DNA of 31,835 nt from an uncultured Bacteroidales bacterium (GTDB lineage: Bacteria; Bacteroidota; Bacteroidia; Bacteroidales; Paludibacteraceae). The position numbers and the translations under genes were made by a program. Shown here one piece after another: positions 22,129 to 31,811 of this stretch. The stretch covers positions 1-31,835 of the forward strand of contig CALCGX010000135.1 of the NCBI GenBank assembly GCA_937901225.1, given 5' to 3'. The first letter of the stretch is position 1, and each line of letters begins with the position of its first letter. The notes below the pieces were generated by a model. That model worked only from the letters and a program-made list of their open reading frames with translations, made no database searches and had not been told where the DNA came from.

Positions 22129-25100
22129 TTAATAATTATAAAAACCGATGTCTTCGTTGGATATTGGTGAAGTTGTTTCATATGGAGAACCTTCATGATT
22201 TAATCTTGTAACTTCATCATCTTTCAATTTGTCTAATTTTTTCGCAGTAACTTGTTCACTACCTTTAATTACACGTTTTTCTTCCTCATTACCATATTGA
22301 TCATTTTTCTTATCATAATCTTCTAATTGCTGTTTTGGATTTAAGTCATGCTGCAAAGCATGATCTATCTCATGATTTAAAACTTCAACTGGTGACATTT
22401 CATATAAAATGTCAGTGATATATCCAGTTCTAGACGACCATGTGATAGTTCTTGTCTTGGGGTAATAACTACTACTTTTTAATTGCTCTCCCTCTGCTAT
22501 ATAGTATACATTTTGTGATTTCTCTAACTGGTAAAGCATATCGCTTATTTTGTGTTGATTCATATACTTAACTGCCAATTGAAAATCTTGTTTAAAAGAA
22601 TCACTAACACCTTGTGCAAAGAAGACTTTTCTCCCATCAGGATCCACAAACCTCACAGGATTATTCCCACACCACGCATAAGGTGATGTTGAATAATACT
22701 TCTCTGCCAACGGATCCATAGTGGTTGTGCGACAGATAGCAGGATAGTACCAACGCGCTTTGCTATCGTACTCATCCAAACCATGCATTTCCACAAACTC
22801 TTTGCCGTTGTATTTCCATGGCTGCTCTGATGGGGTTTGAGAGTCTGCCCATGGCAAGCCAGAAGGATAGTACTGCATTCGTTGAATACATTCCTTATAT
22901 TCTGGATCTGGGTGAACATACGTCTCACGAATATTACCCAAAAGGTCTTTAATGTAGTAGAAATGGTAATGCTCCTCCATTCCCAGATAACGTATATATC
23001 CTTCAGGATTGTGTACAAATTCTATGCCATACGGATCGTTGTTATTAGCCGTATATACTACATTGTTATGAAAAGCATCGCGAGTGATATAAAAAATACC
23101 TGGACGTTTAGGGGTTGATAAGACATTACCCAATGGTACAGTTGTTGCAATTTTCTTGGTGAGATATTTGGTTTCCAAACGATTTCCAGTAGCATCGTAG
23201 CGATGTATTATCAAATTACCATTCATAAACTGAATAGTATCGGGTAAATTAAGCAGATTATAGCGTATTGCAGCGATGTTTCGATCCTGATCATAAATCA
23301 TATTACCATTGGCATCGTAGGCAAAGTCATTTCCTTCGGTATTGTTATCGTGATACTGTTTCGTAACATATTCATACGAGCCAAAACCATTATCATCTAC
23401 GTTTAGCAATTGATTACCATCGTAGGTGAGTTGCAGATAGTTCATCAAATCATTGTTGTCCCAACGAGTAAGGTTAGTAACATTGCCTTGAGCATCATAA
23501 CTAAAACTTTCGGAATACAAATAATCAACATTTAGCGAACTATTGAGAATACTATAGTTTGACGCCAATCTATTCATATTATCATAACGATATACATAGC
23601 CATTGGTTTGATTACCATACGTCCATGTAGTGGCAGAGATATTACCATTGTATAAACCACCCGAAAAATCAGGTGCAATGGGACAAGATTGGTTATAATA
23701 GTATTTCTGTTCGTAGCCTGAGGATTTGATTTGTGTAACTTGATTGCGTATATCATAATTAAATGCCATGCTATCTATCCCATTGTGTATATGACGGCTA
23801 CGTACTCGTCCTAATTCATCGTAGTGATAGGATTGTAGAACAATAGGCGACTCATTATTGAAGGTGTATGTAGTGGTTAATAACCGGTTCGCATGGTCAT
23901 ATGTGTAATAATAATGTTCTGTAATTGTCAATCCATTATTAGTAGATTGGCTAGACCAAGTGTTGGTAATGTTATTTACAAAGTCGTACTGAGTAGATAC
24001 TACATCATAACCGCCTAGGTGATTAGTTGTACGGCGTTGAATTTCTCGACCACGATAGTCGTAATAATATACTGTTTCAGAATAGCCAGATGTTCCCGTT
24101 AGATAATAAGTGCGCGTACCAGTCAGCAACCCTTTGGCATTGGCTGTTTCGGTATTCTCACCAAATGATTCAAACGCCATTTGTGACCGAGTAGGATTTG
24201 CAACAAAATTTAAGAAATCATAACTATCATAATAATTTACTGTTAATAGTTTCATTGGATGAACATCAAAGAATCCCCTTGAGTATCCAGTATTGCCCAT
24301 AGGATATTGTTGCTCCCCCTTATAGAATTGTTCTTCAACAAGCCACTGGCTAAAATCATCAATCAGTCCATCGTGGTCATTACTTCCGACCTTTACTTCC
24401 GCTGTATATATTAAACGCCGTAAAGAATCATATTTATAAACAGTCCAATAGGTACCACGTGCTCGTTGATTGCCTGTTTGACTTAATACCAAAGCATTGC
24501 TTTTATCATAAACCATTTGGATAGGCTCACATCCTGGCAATCTCTTATATATTTGATTCCCTCGTTCGTCATATTTATAAATATAAGCATATTTCTTCAG
24601 GCCATCATTATCTTCGTCATAAACTCCTTCTTCCAATTGGTTAATAGCTAATGGGGGAAGAACATAACAGAGTTGATTGAGATCATTATATACGTAATAC
24701 GTTGCTGCGTCACCCACTTTCTCCATTACCACCTGATTGCGTTGGTTGGTATAAACAGCTTTGGTCTTATTATCTTCATCTGTAGTTTGTGTAACACATA
24801 GCATGCTATCTCGATAAAAGCCTTTGCATTCTAAGAGTCCAGTTAACGTGACTTGAAATAGTCTTACTTCTGCGCCATCATTCCCACGAGAATAAAATGA
24901 TACTTTATGCCTACCCATATCATCACCCACCTTTTGGATACCAACTAATTCATTTTTGGCAACGCCATTCTCCCAAGTTGCAGTACTATATGTATGTTCT
25001 ACGAAAGGACGTGACTCTCCGTGATAATATTGGGTTGCATTATTTTTGAATGTATTATTGGTTAAATGCTCCCACTCTATTGGTATTTGCAGCCACTCTC

Positions 25101-26040
25101 TATATAATCTTCCGTATGCATCGTATTCTATAAATGTAGCTAAATGATTTTTTTGGGGTGTTTGATTAAGCTGTATTGTCACTGTTGGACGATACATAGG
25201 ATCATAATAGGTACGTTTCCTAATTGTTTTATTGGGGTCGTGTAAAGTAGAATCTATACTTGTAAATCCCAAGCGCGGAGTCGTTTCTAAAATAAAATTA
25301 CATGAGTCTATTTTATCCTTATCGGATATAGGTATTATATTACAGCCCAAGAAATCTTTAGTGAGTGTTCCAACGGTATTAACTTGCTCACTATAATAGG
25401 AACCGTTCTTCCAGTCTAACCATTCTAGATTATAAAACTGCGCACATCCATCTTTATTGAAACTTATTTCTCTACGTTGTAAAGAATAGACATGCTCCAT
25501 GAGCCCAGCGTTATAATTATCTGTGAGTTCATTAGACGCCCAAAGCCGGCTATCTGTATATCCATATCTAACAGAGTCACGGGTTTGCCCAATGGAATCT
25601 TTGAGAATAAGTGTTGTATTACTATTAGGAAGAATTAATGAATCTTGACATAAGAATGTCAATCCACTCATATCATTAATATTATATAGCCATCGAAAAT
25701 GTTCTTTGAATGTATTATATTCACTTACTATCACAGTATCCCAAGGAGTCTCACTGTCATAGAAGGCAAGTATTAAAGTAGAATTTGGTGCAATGATAGT
25801 ACCTTTTGGAAATTGATAAGTTTGTCTATACTCAATAATTTCTACACTCCAACCGCTTACATCTGCAGGTTTATTATGAAGGTTATATAATTCTATAAAT
25901 TCTCCTTCGCACTCTACTCGTTGACTTGGCAATTCTTCATATGGAGTGTCATACATAATTTCAGTTATTGCGATATAGTCAATAGCATACACAAGTGCAA
26001 TAAAGGATATGAATATACAAACAAGTGTGAGTCTTTTCAT
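22129..26040 (-). CDS. RHS-repeat polymorphic toxin with lamin-tail N-terminus and metallopeptidase tip
   Basis: 1303 residues. A Sec signal (MKRLTLVCIFISFIALVYA) is followed by a lamin-tail domain, about residues 22-160 (ITEIMYDTPYEE; GEFIELYNLHNKPADVSGWSVE; YQFPKGTIIAPNSTLILAF). From about 270, RHS/YD repeats form the shell (YYDPMYRPTV...EYDAYGRLYREW, then many YD-x-x-G-R/N units such as YKYDSLRRLIY and YDYRGREIQRR) up to the core YIKDLLGN...DPDGRK (about 1027-1136). The variable tip, about 1137-1303, carries SPVEVLNHEIDHALQHD (HEIDH near residue 1222, zinc ligands) and YGNEEEKRVIKGSEQ, a pattern like M91-type (NleD-like) metallopeptidases. The shell probably encloses the toxic tip; delivery route unknown. 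It follows the RHS-partner gene by 13 bases. Confidence 0.92.
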   Translation of the reverse strand: MKRLTLVCIFISFIALVYAIDYIAITEIMYDTPYEELPSQRVECEGEFIELYNLHNKPADVSGWSVEIIEYRQTYQFPKGTIIAPNSTLILAFYDSETPWDTVIVSEYNTFKEHFRWLYNINDMSGLTFLCQDSLILPNSNTTLILKDSIGQTRDSVRYGYTDSRLWASNELTDNYNAGLMEHVYSLQRREISFNKDGCAQFYNLEWLDWKNGSYYSEQVNTVGTLTKDFLGCNIIPISDKDKIDSCNFILETTPRLGFTSIDSTLHDPNKTIRKRTYYDPMYRPTVTIQLNQTPQKNHLATFIEYDAYGRLYREWLQIPIEWEHLTNNTFKNNATQYYHGESRPFVEHTYSTATWENGVAKNELVGIQKVGDDMGRHKVSFYSRGNDGAEVRLFQVTLTGLLECKGFYRDSMLCVTQTTDEDNKTKAVYTNQRNQVVMEKVGDAATYYVYNDLNQLCYVLPPLAINQLEEGVYDEDNDGLKKYAYIYKYDERGNQIYKRLPGCEPIQMVYDKSNALVLSQTGNQRARGTYWTVYKYDSLRRLIYTAEVKVGSNDHDGLIDDFSQWLVEEQFYKGEQQYPMGNTGYSRGFFDVHPMKLLTVNYYDSYDFLNFVANPTRSQMAFESFGENTETANAKGLLTGTRTYYLTGTSGYSETVYYYDYRGREIQRRTTNHLGGYDVVSTQYDFVNNITNTWSSQSTNNGLTITEHYYYTYDHANRLLTTTYTFNNESPIVLQSYHYDELGRVRSRHIHNGIDSMAFNYDIRNQVTQIKSSGYEQKYYYNQSCPIAPDFSGGLYNGNISATTWTYGNQTNGYVYRYDNMNRLASNYSILNSSLNVDYLYSESFSYDAQGNVTNLTRWDNNDLMNYLQLTYDGNQLLNVDDNGFGSYEYVTKQYHDNNTEGNDFAYDANGNMIYDQDRNIAAIRYNLLNLPDTIQFMNGNLIIHRYDATGNRLETKYLTKKIATTVPLGNVLSTPKRPGIFYITRDAFHNNVVYTANNNDPYGIEFVHNPEGYIRYLGMEEHYHFYYIKDLLGNIRETYVHPDPEYKECIQRMQYYPSGLPWADSQTPSEQPWKYNGKEFVEMHGLDEYDSKARWYYPAICRTTTMDPLAEKYYSTSPYAWCGNNPVRFVDPDGRKVFFAQGVSDSFKQDFQLAVKYMNQHKISDMLYQLEKSQNVYYIAEGEQLKSSSYYPKTRTITWSSRTGYITDILYEMSPVEVLNHEIDHALQHDLNPKQQLEDYDKKNDQYGNEEEKRVIKGSEQVTAKKLDKLKDDEVTRLNHEGSPYETTSPISNEDIGFYNY
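22631..22960 (-). repeat. RHS core copy A (main RHS gene)
   Basis: The core segment from YIKDLLGN to DPDGR within the large RHS gene. It is the parental or recipient copy for the two shortened versions downstream (21257-21586 and 19533-19735). Confidence 0.88.
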
Positions 26041-26053
26041 TGTTCGAAACTAT

Positions 26054-29000
26054 TTATTGGTTTACAATATGATAGTCGTAGTGCTTAAGTATATTTTTAG
26101 TCCCGCTGTTAACTTCATATACTTCATGTATTCGTCCAAAGCCATCATAATCATAATAAAGAGTATATCCTTTCTCGTCTGTATATGATATCATACCTAC
26201 CAACGGCAAGTAAGTCATTGTAACAACATTTGCTTTAGGCAATTTTGTTCGTAATGTATTTACAATAGATATATCAGGATTATAGGTATTTTGTAAACCT
26301 TTTACTTTATTTGTTCCTATCTTACCTTCAACTTCATCGAGGTTGGAATTGACTATTTTTGCGATTGGATATTGCCCACCATATGACCACAGGTAGGTCG
26401 TTGTGATGTTTGTTAGATGATTGATAACTTCATCTATTTTGTTTATGGAGTCATCATAATTGTATGTTTCTTGTAGCCTCCAAATATCATCGGTAGGCAA
26501 AGAAGTGGCAGAAAGTAATGGTACATATTTTTTAGTAATACGATATGCATTATCATACTCTAACCGATAGCCATCTACCACATGTCCATTTTTAGTAGTG
26601 ATACATTGGGTGATTTTATTTGTATTGTCTTTATATGTAAAATGTTCCACTAATGTATCCCCCTCCGATGTAACATAAGTATGAGTCAACGGCATATCTG
26701 CATTCAATGCGGTTGAATACGCATTTTTTGCATATGTGTAGGTGTCGTATGTATTGGTTTTATCTCCGATTGTTTTTTGTGAGATTTGTCGCTTGTTGTA
26801 AGGGATAACACGATATTTTACAATGCCAAAATTTTTGTATGGATTTATAGTTATAGATGGATCAGTGTAATTGTAATTAAACAATTGAAAATCTGCCGTT
26901 GGGAATAGCGCACCTGTACAAGTATCAACATCTTGACATTCTAAAACGTCATATTCATATGTGGTTGTTTTACACTCATCCGTATATTCCACTTTCTGCT
27001 GCAAATGCCCTCTGCGATGTCTCCGAGAGGTTAATTGAAGCATATCTGTAGGTACAAATGTACCATAATTGGTTTCGTCTATATCTGAGTGGTCACTTTT
27101 AATCGAAGTACAATAATAGTATTCTATTTTATTAATTGGATTATACGATTGCGCATTCGTGTGTGAGTTTGTTGTAACTTCTGTTACTTTTTCATATTCA
27201 ATATGTCCTCCGCCATTAAGCACATAAGGTAATCCATTCGATCTCAGGAATAGGGCATATGGCTCATTGTAATCAGTACCATCTGCTCCCCCCATTCCAT
27301 TTTCTATAAATGTGTGTTGACATATAGCATATGATGAAGCATAACGAGGACGATAGGATAACACTCCTGTAGAATTTCCAAGTGAGTCTTTATAAGAATA
27401 CTCTTTGCACAAATATAATGTATTGCCATGACGATATTCTATCTGCTTTATTCGTACACCTCCTACATTACTATCACGCTTGGGATTTTCCTTGGGTTGC
27501 AGGGTATAAATAGTAATCGGTATTCGCCCCAACTGGGTTTCTGTCATATTGAAAAAGTTGTGATATTCTCCGCAACAGTCGGTATTAGGAGACTGAAGAG
27601 TATATCTTGGATGTTCCAATTTGAAGGTATATGTTCCACCTCCATTTGAGCGTACTAAATTGTGAAGTTTAGTCTTATTATTCATATTGCGTGTAATACT
27701 CAAGGAATCAAGGTGGGAATAATAAATTTCTACTCCATCTTTTTTGATGGAGAATTTTGGAATATCACCTGTGTATTCCTGTCGCCAATTCATCACACAT
27801 CCCATCAAACGCCATACATTTGAATCATAAAAATAGTGTGATAAATCTACGTCAATGCGTTGATTGCTACCGATATCTTTATCAAAATATAAAACTTCTT
27901 TATTGGCTTTTCCACATAATTCAAATTCCGAACTAACAATAGTATCATACAAGATTATTGGTTGATTTTTCGATGTGTCTTGTGAGATAGCTTTAGCACC
28001 AGCGAAACTCCATTTAGAGTAATCATGAGGCTCCCAAGTTAACCTTACCTCCAAACCTGACGGATAAGTAATACTTGATAACATGTTATTAGTTGCATAT
28101 GTGTGATCCGCAGATCTATCAGAGGCTCTATTATTGGGAAAATGTGTAGGAATTATACCCAATTGCTGTTCATTTGGAAAAGTCCCTTGTGAATCTTGTG
28201 AAAAATATCCCCAATGATCCCGATTATTTTCTCCTACAGCAGGTGGCGAAATGTATGTAAAATCGTATCGCTGGACTTCTCCATTTCTACCTTGGTGTAT
28301 AAGGCTCATCAATTTAGAGCGATTACTGATTCCGCTATAAACGAATTTGTAACGTTCTACTAGTATTTCTCCAACTGCATTTCTAGCATATAAGGAAATG
28401 CTATCTATGAAACTAGATGCTATTGCTTCTGATGAAGTAAGTGAGTAATGAAATTTCAAACGACAATGTTCGGTATAAATATCTGTTAATTGAGTATACT
28501 GATGGTGTACAGTATCTAGAAAATCATTGTGTGGATTTATAAAATTAGATTCTTTTCTTTCTGTTTTATCGCTATTGATATATGTGTATTGTGTATAAGC
28601 ATAGAAATTGGCAAATTTGCGGCGCTTTTTTATCGTTTGATATTTAAATGAAATACGGTCGCCAGCAGCAGAAACTATAGAACTCAACCACCAAGCAGAG
28701 GTATATAAAAACTTTTTTTGTTCAAGATTATCCCAGTCCATTAGCCATAAATCTTCATTAACTTTGTAGGGATAATATTGTTGTTCTATGTTATCAAACC
28801 GATATGTTAATCCGTTTGCATCTACGAGTTGAAAACCATTATCTATCTGGCTGATATAACATCCTTTGTTTGATTGTATTTGAGAGGTATTCCCATTTAC
28901 AAAGGCTCCATTAAGATCTTGAACGGTAAATACAAAATTATCTGGAGCACTATCAAAGTGACCTTCATCATACAATTTGCCATAATGCTCCATTAATTGT

Positions 29001-29536
29001 AAAAGATCTAATTCGGATGTATTAGGAGACCAAATTATATTAGTAGGATCAGTGTCTAGGTTCTTATTTTTGATAGTACTTATAAATGAAGTAAATTGAT
29101 TATAAGAAGAATTGATTCGTAAATGCTTCAAATTATTATAACCAGCAACTTGCCCATTTACAAATAAGTCATCAGGCATACCGCGAACTATACGACTTAT
29201 AACTCCAGACGCATTTAAAGTCCAACCTAATCCTACAGAACTTGCTTCCTCTTCGGCTTTAATTCCCCCTCCATGGTAACTGATAGAAATAGGTAATTTT
29301 ATATCATTACAACTTATGGTAAATAGTGGAATGTTGATATTGGTTTTACCAGAGTATAAATCTACAGGTATTTCTGAAAAATTTCCTAATGATTGGGCAT
29401 CAGAAGAAGGCTGCATAACTTGTACATGCGGATCAGTCTGTGCTTTATTACCAAGAGCAAATATAACCGAATTTCCAGCTAGATTGATGAACAATAGCAA
29501 AACTATTATTTTTATCAACATTCTACGATTTACCAT
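26054..29536 (-). CDS. Large secreted RHS-partner protein (YD-repeat family)
   Basis: 1160 residues with a signal peptide (LIKIIVLLLFINLAGNSVIFA). The N-terminal hallmark of Bacteroidota RHS partners is present: FSEIPVDLYSGKTNINIPLFTI, LPISISYHGGGIKAEEEASSVGLGWTLNASGVISRIVRGMPDD. The middle is a long beta-rich surface region with few motifs (e.g. LRLTWEPHDYSKWSF). The C-terminus has the YD-type end TYLPLVGMISYTDEKGYTLYYDYDGFGRIHEVYEV...LKHYDYHIVNQ, without an RHS core or toxin tip. It is the fixed member of the pair with the RHS toxin, 13 bases ahead of it. The function of these partners is not established; they may help in display or folding of the RHS protein. Confidence 0.88.
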   Translation of the reverse strand: MVNRRMLIKIIVLLLFINLAGNSVIFALGNKAQTDPHVQVMQPSSDAQSLGNFSEIPVDLYSGKTNINIPLFTISCNDIKLPISISYHGGGIKAEEEASSVGLGWTLNASGVISRIVRGMPDDLFVNGQVAGYNNLKHLRINSSYNQFTSFISTIKNKNLDTDPTNIIWSPNTSELDLLQLMEHYGKLYDEGHFDSAPDNFVFTVQDLNGAFVNGNTSQIQSNKGCYISQIDNGFQLVDANGLTYRFDNIEQQYYPYKVNEDLWLMDWDNLEQKKFLYTSAWWLSSIVSAAGDRISFKYQTIKKRRKFANFYAYTQYTYINSDKTERKESNFINPHNDFLDTVHHQYTQLTDIYTEHCRLKFHYSLTSSEAIASSFIDSISLYARNAVGEILVERYKFVYSGISNRSKLMSLIHQGRNGEVQRYDFTYISPPAVGENNRDHWGYFSQDSQGTFPNEQQLGIIPTHFPNNRASDRSADHTYATNNMLSSITYPSGLEVRLTWEPHDYSKWSFAGAKAISQDTSKNQPIILYDTIVSSEFELCGKANKEVLYFDKDIGSNQRIDVDLSHYFYDSNVWRLMGCVMNWRQEYTGDIPKFSIKKDGVEIYYSHLDSLSITRNMNNKTKLHNLVRSNGGGTYTFKLEHPRYTLQSPNTDCCGEYHNFFNMTETQLGRIPITIYTLQPKENPKRDSNVGGVRIKQIEYRHGNTLYLCKEYSYKDSLGNSTGVLSYRPRYASSYAICQHTFIENGMGGADGTDYNEPYALFLRSNGLPYVLNGGGHIEYEKVTEVTTNSHTNAQSYNPINKIEYYYCTSIKSDHSDIDETNYGTFVPTDMLQLTSRRHRRGHLQQKVEYTDECKTTTYEYDVLECQDVDTCTGALFPTADFQLFNYNYTDPSITINPYKNFGIVKYRVIPYNKRQISQKTIGDKTNTYDTYTYAKNAYSTALNADMPLTHTYVTSEGDTLVEHFTYKDNTNKITQCITTKNGHVVDGYRLEYDNAYRITKKYVPLLSATSLPTDDIWRLQETYNYDDSINKIDEVINHLTNITTTYLWSYGGQYPIAKIVNSNLDEVEGKIGTNKVKGLQNTYNPDISIVNTLRTKLPKANVVTMTYLPLVGMISYTDEKGYTLYYDYDGFGRIHEVYEVNSGTKNILKHYDYHIVNQ

Positions 29537-29554
29537 ATTTATTGCAATTATTTA

Positions 29555-29926
29555 TTACTCTACGTCAAATTCACCAGTCATAACAGTATTGCCCGAGTAG
29601 ATTTGAACGGTGTATGAGCCTGAGGTCTCAATAGAAATCTCCGTTTCATCTTCAAACTCTTCATCAGCAACAACTTCGCCTGTCTCTTGATTAATAACTT
29701 CCACATACGCGGGCATATCAGTGTCTGCGCCTACAGATAATTGGTTGCCATCAATCGAAGCTTGAATTTGTGTTGGTCTCGGTCTGCCCCCAAGTGTTTC
29801 ATTACCAGGGTCGTCTAATGGCATAATAGAATACAACTCGGTTAAGATAATTTCTTGAACCATTCCGAATACGGAAACATTGCACATACCTAGTACGAAC
29901 AATGCTATAATAAGTAATTTTTTCAT
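29555..29926 (-). CDS. Small secreted protein with DUF3244-type beta domain
   Basis: 123 residues: a Sec signal (MKKLLIIALFVLGMCNVSVFG) and a domain that ends in the DUF3244 pattern (ASIDGNQLSVGA...AYVEVINQETGEVVADEEF...ISIETSGSYTVQIYSGNTVMTGEFDVE), a small immunoglobulin-like beta sandwich. Acidic overall. Function unknown; such proteins are common in Bacteroidales and often stand next to TPR regulators like the one upstream. It is the first gene of the long operon, with a promoter just upstream, and the RHS partner gene begins 18 bases after its stop. Confidence 0.8.
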   Translation of the reverse strand: MKKLLIIALFVLGMCNVSVFGMVQEIILTELYSIMPLDDPGNETLGGRPRPTQIQASIDGNQLSVGADTDMPAYVEVINQETGEVVADEEFEDETEISIETSGSYTVQIYSGNTVMTGEFDVE

Positions 29927-29961
29927 GATATTGATTAATTTTGTTAGTTTGAAATTCGCTG

Positions 29962-29992
29962 CAAAATTACTACAACATCATGAAATACGCAA
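29962..29992 (-). promoter_or_regulatory. Bacteroidota promoter for the DUF3244-RHS operon
   Basis: On the minus strand TTG (29992 to 29990), a 20-base spacer and TAATTTTG (29969 to 29962). It is the only good promoter match seen ahead of the 12-kb gene run that ends at 17581. Confidence 0.72.
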
Positions 29993-30019
29993 TAGAAAAT
30001 GTTATTTGATAACACTCAT

Positions 30020-30029
30020 GGGGGGGGGG
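30020..30029. repeat. G10 homopolymer upstream of the RHS-operon promoter
   Basis: Ten consecutive G residues on the plus strand, about 30 bases upstream of the -33 element of the operon promoter, in a region otherwise rich in A and T. It is of the length at which slipped-strand copying is common. Confidence 0.9.
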
Positions 30030-30089
30030 TAATATGCTGATAATCAATGTGTTGCAAACACAATTGTTAACACAAAGACAACATAAGGA

Positions 30090-31571
30090 TTACTTACAAT
30101 TAGATAGATTATGTAAAAAATTAGAGAATTCCGAAGAAGAAATACCTATTTTTTTCAAGATACGATTCTTTAAAATACGTATACTACCTTTAGCATAGCA
30201 CATATAGTTTGCTATCTCTATATCACTTAAATTAGGATAAATAAGACTAATCGTACAGAAAATTTTCTCTTGTTCTGATAATGGAAGCATGTCTAACTTA
30301 GCAGTCCAATTACGAAGCCATGGAGCGATATCTTTTTTCAATGTTGCATAGTGTCTCCAATGATTACGTGGACTATGATATTTGTCCATAATTTCAGTTA
30401 ATCCCTTCTCAAAAGCAAGCAGAGATTGCTGATGTAAGATATTCTCCTCGCGTGTTCTAAGATGAATTGACAGTACGTCAATCTGCTCATTGGCAGAGCG
30501 AGAGCGTTTACGATAAATCCATATTCCAATTGCAAAAAAGATGCAAAGAATTATTATAATAGGAAATGAAATCCACACCCAACGCCACGGATGAGGATTC
30601 TTCACATACTCTATCAGTTTAGGAATGGCTCTTGCATATACACTAATTGTTTGATTAAGTAATCTATTAGCATCTTCACGGGCATGAGCGTATAGACTTA
30701 ATTGAGGTGTATTATTGTTTGTTTTAGCATCAAGCATCATGCAATAATAAGCATTTATTAGGTAGTTAGGATTATCTGAAAATGAAATTATCATCTGAGC
30801 ATATGGTAATGCCTTTTCAATTTCTTTACAACCGAAATAATGTGTTTGCATGATTTTCAAATAACTAAAGCACTTCTCTTCCTCACTTCCCCAATAATTC
30901 AGTCCTCGGTTAAAATATACCAATGCCGAATCGTATTGCTGCCGTTCGTAGAAATAGAGTCCCTTTGTTTCATAATAGCGTGCTTGATAGGCACTATCCA
31001 ATTGATAGCCTTTTGCAATCAGCAAAAGAGTGTCTGCTACATTGTAGTTATGAAGATTAATATTAAACTCACTCCTATCCAACAAAGTTTGAGCATAGTA
31101 CCATTCATTGCTACTCTCTTGAAAATCTTTGCTTGCACGTTCATAAAAGATTAAGGATAAACTGTCGTTATCATTGTTTTGTGCACATATATATCCCATA
31201 CAAGAGTTTACTCGTCCGCGATAAATAGGGTCATCAATATGCAAACGGTCGGCATTTATGTAACATTCAGCTGCCTCAGTAATATGATTAGACATGCTAT
31301 AGTTACGCCCCATATAATAATATGCTTTGCCAAGGGTGTTACGTTGGAATAATCGACCAAATGGATTATCCAAACTGCGTATTGTTCTGCCTAATGCTGC
31401 GGTATCATCATATATCACATGCTCCGCCCGATCCAAACTATCTGCTGTGATAATAACCTCTTTTGCCTCCTGCCAACCGCATGAAGAGAATAGGAACGTC
31501 AATCCTAATACACATAGAATATGGTACATACAAGATGATAGGTGTGATATTTCATGGTGACTTTTGGACAT
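30090..31571 (-). CDS. TPR-containing membrane transcriptional regulator with C-terminal HTH
   Basis: About 493 residues from the start I choose (ATG 31571; the open frame extends to 31736, but a promoter -7 element lies at 31599-31606). A lipoprotein-like signal (ILCVLGLTFLFSSC) is followed by TPR-type helices (e.g. GRTIRSLDNPFGRLFQRNTLGKAYYYMGRNYSM; ITEAAECYINADRL; YETKGLYFYERQQYDSALVYFNRGLNYW). Then come a transmembrane segment (WVWISFPIIIILCIFFAIGIWIY), a short linker and a helix-turn-helix (LPLSEQEKIFCTISLIYPNLSDIEIANYMCYAKGSIRILKNRILKKIGI) of the LuxR/sigma-region-4-like type. TPR in the periplasm and DNA binding in the cytoplasm suggest a one-component sensor of the Bacteroidota TPR-HTH kind. 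The adjacent RHS operon is the likely target, inferred from position. Confidence 0.82.
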   Translation of the reverse strand: MSKSHHEISHLSSCMYHILCVLGLTFLFSSCGWQEAKEVIITADSLDRAEHVIYDDTAALGRTIRSLDNPFGRLFQRNTLGKAYYYMGRNYSMSNHITEAAECYINADRLHIDDPIYRGRVNSCMGYICAQNNDNDSLSLIFYERASKDFQESSNEWYYAQTLLDRSEFNINLHNYNVADTLLLIAKGYQLDSAYQARYYETKGLYFYERQQYDSALVYFNRGLNYWGSEEEKCFSYLKIMQTHYFGCKEIEKALPYAQMIISFSDNPNYLINAYYCMMLDAKTNNNTPQLSLYAHAREDANRLLNQTISVYARAIPKLIEYVKNPHPWRWVWISFPIIIILCIFFAIGIWIYRKRSRSANEQIDVLSIHLRTREENILHQQSLLAFEKGLTEIMDKYHSPRNHWRHYATLKKDIAPWLRNWTAKLDMLPLSEQEKIFCTISLIYPNLSDIEIANYMCYAKGSIRILKNRILKKIGISSSEFSNFLHNLSNCK

Positions 31572-31598
31572 TACTTTGGTAGATTTAGTATTACGGTG

Positions 31599-31630
31599 CA
31601 AAGGTAGTGAATTATTTTGGATTGAGCAAA
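31599..31630 (-). promoter_or_regulatory. Bacteroidota promoter for the TPR regulator
   Basis: On the minus strand TTTG (31630 to 31627), a 20-base spacer and TACCTTTG (31606 to 31599). The leader to the ATG at 31571 is about 21 bases. Confidence 0.75.
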
Positions 31631-31811
31631 TAAAAATCGCTTGGGCGGTGATTTTTGCTGTAGACGAAGTTCCCGAATGAGATTCGGAACTAATGGATAA
31701 AGAGAAAATGGAATACCCGACTACAAGTCGGGGCAATAGAAGAATATTTAGCGAGGGAAAAAGTCAGGAGGCGCAAATCTTGTCTTATACTGAAATAGGT
31801 TTACTCATAAA

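Noticed and set aside
31572..31736. N-terminal extension of the TPR regulator
   Set aside because: It contains the promoter at 31599-31630 and would bury the lipoprotein signal 80 residues from the start.
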